The notes under the pieces: model-generated | Seen by the model: only the letters and a program-made list of their open reading frames with translations | Database searches by the model: none | What the model was told of the DNA's origin: nothing | Position numbers and translations under genes: made by a program | Shown here: piece by piece, positions 52,506-62,185 of the stretch | Position numbering within the stretch: position 1 is the stretch's first letter | Layout: the number at the start of each line of letters is the position of its first letter | Source: an uncultured Flavobacteriales bacterium | GTDB lineage: Bacteria > Bacteroidota > Bacteroidia > Flavobacteriales > BACL11 | Direction: 5' to 3' | DNA: 64,000 nt | Assembly (NCBI GenBank): GCA_943789505.1 | Contig: CALSUJ010000002.1 | Location: 1 to 64,000, forward strand

Positions 52506-53471
52506 ATGAAGAAAAAATACATTTATTTTTTAGGATCTTCTTTACTGTTTCTTGCTTTTACTCAGCTTTTTATTTTTTCAAGTGAATTAAGGAGTGATGA
52601 TGAGTTGCATCAGAAACAGTTTAATAGTAAATACGGAATTTTTTCTATTTTGCAACCTCAAGGTTTGAGTTTTGCGGGAGAAGAAATTCCAATAAATTCT
52701 CCTGAAATTTGGGAAAGAATTGATAAGGAACTACTTAAAAACACCTATTGGCAGTCAAATACTATGTTATTTTTTAAAAAAGCAAATAAGTATTTTCCAA
52801 TTATTGAACCTATATTGAAAAAGAATAATATTCCTGATGATTTTAAGTACTTAGCTTTAATTGAAAGTGGATTAGATAATGTCGTTTCTCCTGCTGGGGC
52901 AGCAGGTTTTTGGCAAATTTTAAAAGGCACAGCTCGTGAGCATGGTTTAGAAGTAAATTCAGCTATTGACGAACGCTATAATTTAGAAAAATCTACTCAT
53001 GTTGCGTGTGAATATTTGAATGATGCTTATGCTAAGTTTGGTAGTTGGACTATGGCAGCAGCTTCATATAACATGGGGAAAAATGGTGCTCGCAGAAGAA
53101 TAGCTGAACAAGGCACAAATAATTATTATAACTTGCATTTAAATTCAGAAACAGGTCGATATGTGTTTAGAATTATTGCAGTTAAAGATATTATGAAAAA
53201 CCCTAAGAAATATGGTTTTATGTTTCGGGCAAAAGATTTGTATACAATGCCTGACTATAAAACTATAGAGGTTGATTCTACTATTGCTAATTTAAGTAGT
53301 TTTGCAATATCTAATGGAATAAATTATAAACTGTTAAAGCATTTTAATCCTTGGTTGAGAACTTCTTCTTTGCCGGATAAATCAAGAAAAAAGTATTTTT
53401 TAAAGATTCCAACTAATACTGATTTGTTAGTATTTGATAATTTGGAGACTCAATCATATTCAGAAGAGTAG
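52506..53471 (+). CDS. Membrane-bound lytic murein transglycosylase (MltD-like, GH23)
   Basis: The 321-aa protein has an N-terminal membrane anchor (about 5-27) and an SLT domain. It includes YLALIESGLDNVVSPAGAAG (catalytic glutamate at about E120), FWQILKGTAREHGL, and SWTMAAASYNMGKNGARRRI. A short C-terminal region (KTIEVDSTIANLSSFAISNG) resembles the start of a LysM-like motif but is incomplete compared with longer MltD proteins. It cleaves peptidoglycan with anhydro-sugar formation in the periplasm. It sits between rfbC and uvrA with almost no gaps. Confidence 0.9.
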   Translation: MKKKYIYFLGSSLLFLAFTQLFIFSSELRSDDELHQKQFNSKYGIFSILQPQGLSFAGEEIPINSPEIWERIDKELLKNTYWQSNTMLFFKKANKYFPIIEPILKKNNIPDDFKYLALIESGLDNVVSPAGAAGFWQILKGTAREHGLEVNSAIDERYNLEKSTHVACEYLNDAYAKFGSWTMAAASYNMGKNGARRRIAEQGTNNYYNLHLNSETGRYVFRIIAVKDIMKNPKKYGFMFRAKDLYTMPDYKTIEVDSTIANLSSFAISNGINYKLLKHFNPWLRTSSLPDKSRKKYFLKIPTNTDLLVFDNLETQSYSEE

Positions 53472-53472
53472 C

Positions 53473-56298
53473 ATGGCAAGTCAGAAAGATAAAATATCAA
53501 TTTATGGTGCTCGGGTTCATAATTTAAAAAATATAAATCTTCAAATCCCTAGGAATAAATTGGTTGTATTTACTGGTAAAAGTGGAAGTGGAAAATCATC
53601 ATTAGCATTTGATACTATTCATGCAGAAGGTCAAAGAAGATACTTAGAAACCTTTAACGCTTATGCTCGTCAATTTTTAGGAAATATGGAGCGTCCAGAA
53701 GTAGATAAGATTACAGGATTAAGTCCTGTTGTGGCTATTGAACAAAAGACTACTTCCAAAAACCCAAGATCAACAGTTGGAACAATTACCGAAATTTATG
53801 ATTATTTGCGTCTACTCTATTCCAGGGTAGGAACTGCTTATTCGCATAAGTCAGGAAAAAAAATGGTACGCTTTACTGATGAGCAGATTTTAGATTTAAT
53901 ACAATTAGATTTTAAGAATAAACCTATTAGTATCTTGGCCCCTATTGTCCGCTCTCGAAAAGGGCATTATGCTGAGCTTTTTCATCAGTTGGCTAAAAAA
54001 GGATATTTAAAAGTTAGAGTAGATGGGGAGATTATTGATATAACCCCTTCTCTGAAGTTGGATAGGTATAAAGCGCATGATATTGAAGTAATTATTGATC
54101 GTTTAAAAGTAACTGAGCCAAATAGAAAACGCCTAATTTCTTCTTTGAAATTAGCAATGGAAGATGGTGATGGTGTAATTATGGTTATTGATAAATCTGC
54201 AGCAACGCCAAGGTATTTTTCTAGAGCTTTAATGTGTCCTGATACAGGAATTGCTTATAAGAATCCTGAGCCTAATTCTTTTTCTTTTAACTCTCCAAAA
54301 GGTGCCTGTAAAGTATGTAATGGCTTAGGAAAATTTAAGATTGTGGATGAAGAAAAAATATTACCAAATAAGCAGTTAAGTATCAATAAAGGTGGGATAG
54401 CTCCTATTGCAAATCGTAAATCAGATTGGATATTAGGACAAATTCAATTGATTGGAAAGAAGTTTGATTTCACTTTAAATACTCCAATTGATAAAATTCC
54501 AAAAGAAGGAATTGATGCAATATTATATGGTCTTACTGAAAATCTTAAAGTTAATTTAAAGTCAGCAGGAATTTCTAAAACTTATAAATTACATTTTGAT
54601 GGAATTGTTAATTTTATAGAGGAGCAATCTAAATTAGCATATGTAAAATCTATTGAAAAATGGGCAGGTAGATACATGTCCGAACACGATTGTAGAAGTT
54701 GTAATGGGAGTAGGTTAAATATTGAATCATCTCATTTTAAAGTGGCAGATAAAAGTATTAATGAGGTGTCAAACTTGGATATTTCTTCTTTTGCTAAGTG
54801 GGTGATTACTATTGAGAAATCATTAAATAAGAATGAATTAAAAATTGCAAATCAGATTGTTAAAGAGCTAACTAAGCGTCTGCAATTCATAATTGATGTT
54901 GGATTGTCCTATCTTTCATTAAATAGAAGTTCAAAAACATTAAGTGGAGGTGAGGCGCAAAGGATTCGTTTGGCAACTCAAATTGGGACACAGCTGACTA
55001 ATGTTCTTTATATACTAGACGAACCTAGCATAGGCTTACATCAGAGGGATAATTTGAAATTGATAAATTCTTTAAAGAAATTACGTGATATCGGAAACTC
55101 AGTTATTGTGGTGGAACATGATAAGGATATGATTAAGTCAGCTGATTTTATTGTTGATTTGGGTCCTGGAGCTGGAGTTCATGGTGGTGAAGTAGTTTCT
55201 GAAGGCGTTTATCAAACTATTCTAAATGACAATCATATTACTGCTGATTATTTAAATGGTACTAAAAAAATTGAAGTGCCTAAAAAGAGAAGAAAAGGGA
55301 ATGGAAAGGCCTTAACGCTTAAAGGAGCTAGAGGAAATAATTTAAAGAATATAGATATTGAGATTCCCTTGGGGTTGTTGTGTTGTGTGACGGGAGTTTC
55401 TGGAAGTGGAAAGTCAACCTTAATAAACGGAACACTGTACCCTGTTTTGAATAAGCATTTTTATAGAGGGGAAAAAGAGCCTTTACCATATAAAAGCATT
55501 GACGGATTATCGCATTTGGATAAGGTTATTGAGGTCGATCAATCCGCTATTGGCCGAACTCCAAGGTCTAATCCAGCTACTTATACTGGAGTATTTTCTG
55601 ATATCAGAACTTTGTTTTCAAATCTTCCAGAGTCTAAAATTAGAGGTTATAAAGTTGGGCGTTTTTCGTTCAATGTTGTTGGTGGTAGGTGTGAAGGTTG
55701 TAAAGGGGGAGGTATGAAAACTATAGAAATGAACTTTTTGCCTGATGTTGAGGTGCATTGTGAGGATTGTAATGGAAAACGCTATAATCGTGAAACTTTA
55801 GAAGTTCGTTTTAAAGGGAAATCTATTTCTGATGTATTGAATTTAACCATTAATCAAGCGGTTGAGTTTTTTGAGGCGATACCATCTATTTATCGTAAAA
55901 TAAAAACATTGCAAGATGTTGGTTTAGGCTATATTACTTTAGGTCAATCGGCAACTACTGTAAGTGGAGGAGAAGCGCAAAGAATCAAATTGGCATCTGA
56001 ACTTTCCAAAAGGAGCACAGGAAACACTTTTTATATTTTGGATGAACCTACTACAGGCTTGCATTTTGAAGATGTAAAAGTCTTTCTAAAAGTAATTGAT
56101 ACTATAGTTGATAAAGGAAACACGGTATTGATTATTGAACATAATTTGGATGTAATTAAGATGGCAGACCATGTTATTGATATCGGTAAAGAAGGCGGGG
56201 ATAAAGGCGGGCAGCTGATTTGTAGCGGAACTCCAGAAGGTATCCTAAAATGCAAGGATAGTTACACAGCTAAATACCTAAAAAGTGAATTGAAATAA
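53473..56298 (+). CDS. uvrA: Excinuclease ABC subunit A
   Basis: I chose the ATG at 53473 (MASQKDKISIYGARVHNLKN), two bases after the transglycosylase stop; the in-frame ATG at 53434 would overlap that gene. The ~941-aa protein has two ABC-type ATPase modules: Walker A GKSGSGKSS near 35-43 and GVSGSGKST near 650; signatures LSGGEAQRIRLA and VSGGEAQRIKLA; and zinc-finger cysteines (CKVCNG, CRSCNG, CEGCKGGG, CEDCNG). It recognises DNA damage for nucleotide excision repair with UvrB and UvrC. It is full length and undamaged, unlike era and der a few kb upstream. Confidence 0.97.
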   Translation: MASQKDKISIYGARVHNLKNINLQIPRNKLVVFTGKSGSGKSSLAFDTIHAEGQRRYLETFNAYARQFLGNMERPEVDKITGLSPVVAIEQKTTSKNPRSTVGTITEIYDYLRLLYSRVGTAYSHKSGKKMVRFTDEQILDLIQLDFKNKPISILAPIVRSRKGHYAELFHQLAKKGYLKVRVDGEIIDITPSLKLDRYKAHDIEVIIDRLKVTEPNRKRLISSLKLAMEDGDGVIMVIDKSAATPRYFSRALMCPDTGIAYKNPEPNSFSFNSPKGACKVCNGLGKFKIVDEEKILPNKQLSINKGGIAPIANRKSDWILGQIQLIGKKFDFTLNTPIDKIPKEGIDAILYGLTENLKVNLKSAGISKTYKLHFDGIVNFIEEQSKLAYVKSIEKWAGRYMSEHDCRSCNGSRLNIESSHFKVADKSINEVSNLDISSFAKWVITIEKSLNKNELKIANQIVKELTKRLQFIIDVGLSYLSLNRSSKTLSGGEAQRIRLATQIGTQLTNVLYILDEPSIGLHQRDNLKLINSLKKLRDIGNSVIVVEHDKDMIKSADFIVDLGPGAGVHGGEVVSEGVYQTILNDNHITADYLNGTKKIEVPKKRRKGNGKALTLKGARGNNLKNIDIEIPLGLLCCVTGVSGSGKSTLINGTLYPVLNKHFYRGEKEPLPYKSIDGLSHLDKVIEVDQSAIGRTPRSNPATYTGVFSDIRTLFSNLPESKIRGYKVGRFSFNVVGGRCEGCKGGGMKTIEMNFLPDVEVHCEDCNGKRYNRETLEVRFKGKSISDVLNLTINQAVEFFEAIPSIYRKIKTLQDVGLGYITLGQSATTVSGGEAQRIKLASELSKRSTGNTFYILDEPTTGLHFEDVKVFLKVIDTIVDKGNTVLIIEHNLDVIKMADHVIDIGKEGGDKGGQLICSGTPEGILKCKDSYTAKYLKSELK

Positions 56299-56332
56299 AT
56301 TTACTATATTAGTGGCTTAAATTAAATTGAGT

Positions 56333-57043
56333 ATGAATTCAGATGAGAAAAAAATCAGGAGAGCTTTTAAAGAAAAAAACTGGAATGCCATAAAAACCTC
56401 GGATTCATGGCAAATTTTCAAAATTATGTCAGAGTTTGTTCAGGGTTTTGAAACCATGTCTAAAATTGGACCTTGCGTTTCCGTATTTGGGTCGGCTCGT
56501 ACAAAGCCTGATAATAAATACTACAAACAAGCTGAAGAAATTGGTTATTTACTTACTCAAAGTGGTTATGGTGTTATCTCTGGTGGTGGGCCAGGTATTA
56601 TGGAGGCAGCTAATAAAGGTGCATCCAGAGGTGAGGGAAAATCAGTAGGTTTAAATATTGAGCTTCCATTTGAACAATCTTCCAATCCCTATATTGATAA
56701 TGATAAATTGATTAATTTTGATTATTTCTTTGTAAGAAAAGTGATGTTTGTAAAATACGCACAAGGTTTTATAGTGCTTCCTGGTGGGGTAGGTACTTTG
56801 GATGAGCTATTTGAAGCCATTACTTTAATACAAACTCAGAAGATAGGAAAGTTCCCAATTGTACTTGTGGGGAAAACCTATTGGGAGGGTTTGTTAGTAT
56901 GGATAAAAGAGATTATGCTAGCGAAAGAACAAAATATTAGTATAGAAGATTTAGATTTGTTTAATCTAGTGGATACACCAGCAGAGGCTGTTGATATTAT
57001 AAATGATTTCTATAAGAAATACACCTTAAAACCTAATTTTTAG
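56333..57043 (+). CDS. LOG family protein (cytokinin-nucleotide phosphoribohydrolase type)
   Basis: The ~236-aa protein has the LOG signatures SGGGPGIMEAANKGA near 85-99 and PGGVGTLDELFEAITL near 148-163, the latter being the PGGxGTxxE motif with the catalytic glutamate, plus VSVFGSART in the first strand. LOG enzymes cleave the N-glycosidic bond of nucleoside monophosphates; in bacteria they are often mislabelled lysine decarboxylases. I start at the ATG at 56333; a TTG two codons earlier is possible. Confidence 0.9.
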   Translation: MNSDEKKIRRAFKEKNWNAIKTSDSWQIFKIMSEFVQGFETMSKIGPCVSVFGSARTKPDNKYYKQAEEIGYLLTQSGYGVISGGGPGIMEAANKGASRGEGKSVGLNIELPFEQSSNPYIDNDKLINFDYFFVRKVMFVKYAQGFIVLPGGVGTLDELFEAITLIQTQKIGKFPIVLVGKTYWEGLLVWIKEIMLAKEQNISIEDLDLFNLVDTPAEAVDIINDFYKKYTLKPNF

Positions 57044-57102
57044 GATATAGGGTGCATTCCTGATTTTTTTTCTATTTTTACGGAAATATAAAAATCACAC
57101 TA

Positions 57103-59076
57103 ATGAATCAATTTTTGAAAAAAGCGCTTGTTCTTTGTGCTTTAATATCTTCAAGTTCTGTTTTTTCACAAAAAGGAAATTATGATGTAGAACCAACCAT
57201 TCCTTTTCAACCAATGTTTTCATTTGGAACAGCTTATCATAGTTTTCAAGGGGATATAATGGGTCCTGAATCTAACTCATTGTTAGGGAATATGGGATAT
57301 AGAGCAGGAATGCGCTTAAATATATCAGACAATATAGATGCTTCTTTGTTATTTTCAAATACTACTCTTTTTGAAGAAAATGATGATGCAGGTTTTGAAT
57401 CGAATTTAGATGCAATTGGTTTGCACTTTGGATATACTTTAAATAGTATCTTTAAACAGTCTCGTATTAGTCCATACCTTTCAGCTGGTTTACAAAGTTT
57501 GAGTTTCAAAACATACAATGTTATTAATTACGACAGAGAATCAACAATTGCAATTCCACTTGGCTTAGGTTTGCGTTTAAATATTTCAGAGCGTATTGAC
57601 TTAGATGCAACTATTAATTATACCATTGCTATGGGTGATATTGATAAATCTGTAGAGGAAAATTCTGATAAATTTATTTCGGCTAACTTTACTATTCATT
57701 ATGATTTATTCACTCCAAAACCAAACCAGAACATTTATGTAGATGAAAGTTATTATGCGGATGTTAATTTTAATGCAATGGATATAGAAGATGAAGATGG
57801 AGATTTGGTTGCAGATGTTGATGATTATTGCCCTAAAACTCCAATAGGTGTTAAAGTAGGCCAGTTTGGTTGTCCATTAGATTCAGATAATGATGGAATT
57901 CCTGATTATATTGATCAAGAAGAAAATACGTTTGAAGGAGCAGTTGTTGATGAAAAAGGAGTGCAATTAACTGATGATAAGTACCGTAGTATGTATTCTA
58001 ATTATGAAGCAGCTTCAAGAGAGTATGCTAATTTTTATAATGAAAATGAAATCAAACGTGAAAATTATAAAACTACTGATGCGTATTTAATTGCAAAAGC
58101 AAATGCCTTTAATAAAGCTTACAATGATGGAGAAGTCTTTGATAATACTGTTGAAGGACTAAAGTATAAAGTTAAGATTGGAGCTTTTAGTGATGTTGTT
58201 CCTGCTAACGTGATTAATAAATATTTAAGTTTGGATGACTTAGAAAGTATTCCACAAGATAATGGCATGGTAATTTATGCTGTAGGAACTTATAATTCAT
58301 TGGAAGAAGCTTTAGGTAGAGAATATGAATTGGAGGCAAAAGGATTTGATAATAATTATATTTTAGTTGATAATAATGGAAGCGTGTCAAATTATGTAAT
58401 TCCTGTACCTGAGCCAATAATTGATGAGGAGGAGGTTGTTCTTCTTGTCGTTCAGGAAGATGAAATAGAAAAGATAACGGAGGAAGAAACTGTTATTTCT
58501 TCAAATGAAACAACTTACAGAATTCAAATTGGAGCTTTTGATAAGGAATTATCTGATAAGGTGTTTGAAGGAGTTGATAATGTAGTTTCTTTTTCAGGAA
58601 AGGATGGTTTAGTTAGATATATGGCTGGTTCATTTACTGAGTATAAAGATGCAATTGACTATCAAGCTCAAATGAAGGTAAGAGGATTTGAAGATGCTTT
58701 TATTGTTACTTATAAGAATGGAGAGAGGATTAGTTTGAATATTGCAATTAAGACAGAACGAACTTCTTCAAAAGCTGAGGTAATTATTGTACAGGAAATT
58801 ACAAAACCTAATATTGAGTTTATGATTCAGATTTTAGTAGCTAAAGAATCATTATCAGCTAAGGACTTAACTAAAATGGCTAAGCTAGGAAATATTGATA
58901 AGGAAGCAAAGGGAGAAGAAATGTATCTTTATTTCACTGGATCTTTCATTTCATTGGTAGATGCTAATGTTCGTTTAGAAGAAGCAAAATTAGCAGGATA
59001 TGCTGATGCTTTTGTATTTGCAAAATTAGAGGGTGAAAGAATAACAATTGAACAAGCTATTGCATTATTAAAATAA
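57103..59076 (+). CDS. Outer-membrane beta-barrel protein with calcium-binding repeats and SPOR-like domains
   Basis: The 657-aa protein has a signal peptide (SSSVFSQ). An 8-strand-type N-terminal barrel (about 28-210; FSFGTAYHSFQGDIMG, YRAGMRLNISDNIDASLLF) is followed by thrombospondin type-3-like acidic repeats (about 228-275; DEDGDLVADVDDYCPKTP, DSDNDGIPDYID). After a linker come three SPOR-like repeats of about 70 aa (YKVKIGAFSD, YRIQIGAFDKE, FMIQILVAKES). SPOR domains bind denuded peptidoglycan glycan strands, so the protein may link the outer membrane to peptidoglycan, replacing the usual OmpA domain. A strong terminator follows. Confidence 0.82.
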   Translation: MNQFLKKALVLCALISSSSVFSQKGNYDVEPTIPFQPMFSFGTAYHSFQGDIMGPESNSLLGNMGYRAGMRLNISDNIDASLLFSNTTLFEENDDAGFESNLDAIGLHFGYTLNSIFKQSRISPYLSAGLQSLSFKTYNVINYDRESTIAIPLGLGLRLNISERIDLDATINYTIAMGDIDKSVEENSDKFISANFTIHYDLFTPKPNQNIYVDESYYADVNFNAMDIEDEDGDLVADVDDYCPKTPIGVKVGQFGCPLDSDNDGIPDYIDQEENTFEGAVVDEKGVQLTDDKYRSMYSNYEAASREYANFYNENEIKRENYKTTDAYLIAKANAFNKAYNDGEVFDNTVEGLKYKVKIGAFSDVVPANVINKYLSLDDLESIPQDNGMVIYAVGTYNSLEEALGREYELEAKGFDNNYILVDNNGSVSNYVIPVPEPIIDEEEVVLLVVQEDEIEKITEEETVISSNETTYRIQIGAFDKELSDKVFEGVDNVVSFSGKDGLVRYMAGSFTEYKDAIDYQAQMKVRGFEDAFIVTYKNGERISLNIAIKTERTSSKAEVIIVQEITKPNIEFMIQILVAKESLSAKDLTKMAKLGNIDKEAKGEEMYLYFTGSFISLVDANVRLEEAKLAGYADAFVFAKLEGERITIEQAIALLK

Positions 59077-59091
59077 TAAAAACTGCAAAAT

Positions 59092-59126
59092 AATAAGAAA
59101 GCCTGCAATTGCGGGCTTTCTTATTA
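59092..59126. terminator. Bidirectional intrinsic terminator
   Basis: AATAAGAAAGCC pairs with GGCTTTCTTATT and an inner GCAATTGC extends the stem. It lies between the convergent SPOR-protein and RNA methyltransferase genes. Confidence 0.88.
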
Positions 59127-59145
59127 TAGGTTATTATTGTTATGT

Positions 59146-60303
59146 TTATTCTAGTTGGTTTTTAGTTTTTTTACTTCCTTCATAAACTTCAAATTTACGA
59201 AAACTACAATCTAGCTTTCCATTCATTACTTTTATTTTTCGTGAAGGGCGTAAGCCAATAAACTTCATATTTTCTATATCTGAAGAAATAATCCAGATTC
59301 CACATCCTTCATATTTATGTTTTAAAGTTGTTCCTACTTTTTCATAAAAATCATTAACGCCTAGCTCAATTCTCTCTCCATAAGGAGGATTAAACATTAC
59401 AAAGGTTCCTGGAGCTACTTCAGTTTCAAAAAAGTCAGTTTTTGTAACCTTGATATTATCATACATTAAAGCATTGTCAATATTTTCCCTGCTGATACGC
59501 ACTGCTTTTTGGAAATTATCACTTCCAGTAATTTTTCCGTAATAATGAGTCTCTTTTTCTAAGGATATTTCTTTTATCTTTTCCCAAAGTTCTTCATCAA
59601 AATCCTTCCAACTTTCAAATCCGAATCTTTCTTTAAAAATATTAGCTGGAATATTGTGTGCTATAAGAGCTGCTTCAATCAATAAAGTCCCACTACCACA
59701 CATTGGGTCATGAAAATTTGCAATTCTATTCCAATCACTTAGTAGAATTAATCCTGCAGCTAAAACTTCATTCATTGGAGCTATTACAGCATCCGATTTA
59801 TATCCTCTTTTATGGAGGGAATCCCCAGAGCTATCTAGAGAAACAGTACAAGTATGCTTTGCAATATGTAAGTTGATACTTACATCTGGCATTTCAGGAT
59901 CAACATTGGGACGCTTTTCAAATTTCTTTCTAAAAGTATCCGCAATAGCATCTTTCATTACTAATGAAGCATATTTACTATGAGTAAAAACCTCAGAATG
60001 AGTTGTGGCATGAGTAGCAAAAGTGGAATCTAAATCAAAAATTTCCGTCCAATCAATTTCACATAACTTACGATACAATTCTTTTTCATCATGTGCCTGA
60101 AAGTGCGCAATAGGTTTTAATATTCGTAAAGCAGTCCTTAAGTTAAGGTTCGCTTTATACATAAATCCTTTATCCCCTTTAAAGCTTACGGCTCTATTTA
60201 TAGTTTGGATATTCTGTGCACCTAATTTTCTAAGTTCTTCAGCTAGTGTTTCTTCTAAGCCAAACATAGTTTTGGCTAGCATATAAAAATTTTCATCTTT
60301 CAT
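59146..60303 (-). CDS. THUMP-domain class I SAM-dependent RNA methyltransferase (RlmL/Trm14-like)
   Basis: The 385-aa protein has an N-terminal ferredoxin-like/THUMP RNA-binding region (about 1-155; LAKTMFGLEETLAEELRKLGA) and a Rossmann methyltransferase domain. DPMCGSGTLLIEAALIA near 198-214 is the SAM-binding motif I, and FNPPYGERIELG near 305 is motif IV (NPPY), typical of N2-guanine methylation. It matches the N-terminal methylase half of E. coli RlmL, which acts on 23S rRNA. The exact target nucleotide is not certain. Confidence 0.9.
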   Translation of the reverse strand: MKDENFYMLAKTMFGLEETLAEELRKLGAQNIQTINRAVSFKGDKGFMYKANLNLRTALRILKPIAHFQAHDEKELYRKLCEIDWTEIFDLDSTFATHATTHSEVFTHSKYASLVMKDAIADTFRKKFEKRPNVDPEMPDVSINLHIAKHTCTVSLDSSGDSLHKRGYKSDAVIAPMNEVLAAGLILLSDWNRIANFHDPMCGSGTLLIEAALIAHNIPANIFKERFGFESWKDFDEELWEKIKEISLEKETHYYGKITGSDNFQKAVRISRENIDNALMYDNIKVTKTDFFETEVAPGTFVMFNPPYGERIELGVNDFYEKVGTTLKHKYEGCGIWIISSDIENMKFIGLRPSRKIKVMNGKLDCSFRKFEVYEGSKKTKNQLE

Positions 60304-60366
60304 TCTGCAAAGGTAATGCTTATTACGTAAAAGATTTCCTTAGATTTGTTCAAATTAATTTCGCTT

Positions 60367-62154
60367 ATGAATATTGCAAACCTTGATTGGATTATAATTA
60401 TTTCTTTTTTATCAATTACTTTGTTAATCGGATTAATAGTATCTAGGAAATCAGCAGAAAACTCATCTGAATTTTTTCTTTCTGGCAGAAATATGCCTTG
60501 GTGGTTATTAGGAATTTCTATGGTAGCAACTACTTTTTCAACTGATACTCCTAACTTAGTAACTGATATTGTTAGGAATAATGGTGTAGCAGGAAATTGG
60601 GTATGGTGGGTATTCTTGCTTACAGGATTGTTAACTGTCTTTGTTTATGCTAAACTTTGGCGAAAATCAAATGTAAATACTGATATCGAATTTTACGAAA
60701 TGCGTTATTCTGGTAAGCCTGCAAAATTCTTAAGAGGTTTTAGAGCATTATATTTAGGTGTTATTTTTAATGTACTGGCTATGGGAGGAATTTCATTAGC
60801 AGCTATTAAAATTGGGCAAGTCATGTTGGGACTTACGGCTTTTGAAACCATTGGTATTGCTGGTGTAATTACTGTTCTGTTTAGTACAATGGGGGGTTTT
60901 AAGGGTGTAGTGTATACTGACTTCCTTCTCTTTTTTGTGGCTATGGCTGGGTCAATTGGTGCAGCTTATTATTTAGTAAATATGCCTGAAATTGGTGGGA
61001 TTCAAGCTTTAATTACTCATCCTAATGTGGCTGATAAAGTTTCAATGTTACCTGATTTTAGTAATACTGAACAACTCATTATGTTGCTAATTATTCCACT
61101 TGCTGTACAGTGGTGGTCTGCTTGGTATCCGGGTGCCGAACCAGGTGGTGGTGGCTATATCGCACAAAGAATGTTAGCTGCTAAAAATGAAAATCATGCA
61201 ATTGGTGCAACTTTATTTTTTAATATTATGCATTATGCTTTTCGTCCTTGGCCTTGGATTTTGGTTGCATTGGCATCATTGGTTGTTTTCCCTGATATTG
61301 CAAGTATTCAAGAAGCTTTCCCTTCTGTGAGTGAGGATAAGTTGGGTCATGATTTAGCTTATTCGGCTATGCTAACTAAGTTGCCAACTGGTTTGTTGGG
61401 CTTGGTTTTGGCTTCTTTAATTGCAGCTTATATGTCTACCATTTCTACCCATCTGAATTGGGGAGCATCTTATATTGTAAATGATTTTTACACACAACAA
61501 ATTAATCCCTCAGCTACTGAAAAGCAAAAGGTAAATGTCGGGCGTTTGTCTACCGTTATCTTGTTTTTAACTTCTGCTGCTTTGGCTTTGTTATTAACTA
61601 ATGCATTGCAATTATTTGATTTCATCTTGATGTTTGGTGCAGGAACAGGTCTTATTTTTATCCTTAGATGGTTTTGGTGGAGAATAAATGCTTGGAGTGA
61701 AATTTCAGCCATTTTTGTTTCAGGATTAGTTTCTGTATTATTCAACATGGAAATTGTATCTTCTGTTCTATTTGGTGAAACTGCATTAATGCCAGAGTAT
61801 ATGAAATTTCCAATGGTAGTACTGATTACTACTGTTGTTTGGCTTGTGGTAACTTTTTCTACTTCTCCTGAGGATAAAGAAGTACTGCTTAGTTTCTATA
61901 AAAAAACTGTTCCTGGAGGACCAGGTTGGAAAGCTATATTAGGGGATGAACAAATTGAAAGTGATGGTTGGTCAGTTCCTTCAGGAATTTTGGCTATGCT
62001 TTTAGCTTTAGTCATGATTTATTGTTTACTTTTCGCAACAGGATATTTTATTTATGGAAATTTTCTATTATCAGGAATTCTTATGTTAATTGCTTTAATT
62101 GCTGCATATTTTCTTTTTAGAATTTGGGATAGAATAAAAGTTAAGGTATTCTAG
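60367..62154 (+). CDS. Sodium:solute symporter (SSS family), substrate unknown
   Basis: I start at the ATG at 60367 (MNIANLDWIIIISF). The ~595-aa membrane protein has about 14-15 hydrophobic helices and SSS motifs FFLSGRNMPWWLLGISMVATTFS near 38-60 and GGGGYIAQRMLAAKNENHA near 258-276. It differs from the SGLT-type transporter at 30384, with WYPGAEPGGGG in the middle and a longer C-terminus, and belongs to another branch often seen in Bacteroidota. No catabolic genes adjoin, so the substrate cannot be inferred. Confidence 0.88.
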   Translation: MNIANLDWIIIISFLSITLLIGLIVSRKSAENSSEFFLSGRNMPWWLLGISMVATTFSTDTPNLVTDIVRNNGVAGNWVWWVFLLTGLLTVFVYAKLWRKSNVNTDIEFYEMRYSGKPAKFLRGFRALYLGVIFNVLAMGGISLAAIKIGQVMLGLTAFETIGIAGVITVLFSTMGGFKGVVYTDFLLFFVAMAGSIGAAYYLVNMPEIGGIQALITHPNVADKVSMLPDFSNTEQLIMLLIIPLAVQWWSAWYPGAEPGGGGYIAQRMLAAKNENHAIGATLFFNIMHYAFRPWPWILVALASLVVFPDIASIQEAFPSVSEDKLGHDLAYSAMLTKLPTGLLGLVLASLIAAYMSTISTHLNWGASYIVNDFYTQQINPSATEKQKVNVGRLSTVILFLTSAALALLLTNALQLFDFILMFGAGTGLIFILRWFWWRINAWSEISAIFVSGLVSVLFNMEIVSSVLFGETALMPEYMKFPMVVLITTVVWLVVTFSTSPEDKEVLLSFYKKTVPGGPGWKAILGDEQIESDGWSVPSGILAMLLALVMIYCLLFATGYFIYGNFLLSGILMLIALIAAYFLFRIWDRIKVKVF

Positions 62155-62173
62155 AAGTTGATTACTTTATCCT

Positions 62174-62181
62174 TATTTTTG
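62174..62181 (+). promoter_or_regulatory. -7 promoter box (TATTTTTG) of the DEAD-box helicase gene
   Basis: TATTTTTG matches TAnnTTTG and ends four bases before the ATG at 62186, another nearly leaderless arrangement. Confidence 0.45.
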
Positions 62182-62185
62182 CGGC

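Noticed and set aside
60367-62154. Second glucose symporter belonging to the glucan regulon
   Set aside because: No operator palindrome lies upstream, it is 17 kb from the locus, and its motifs place it in a different SSS branch.
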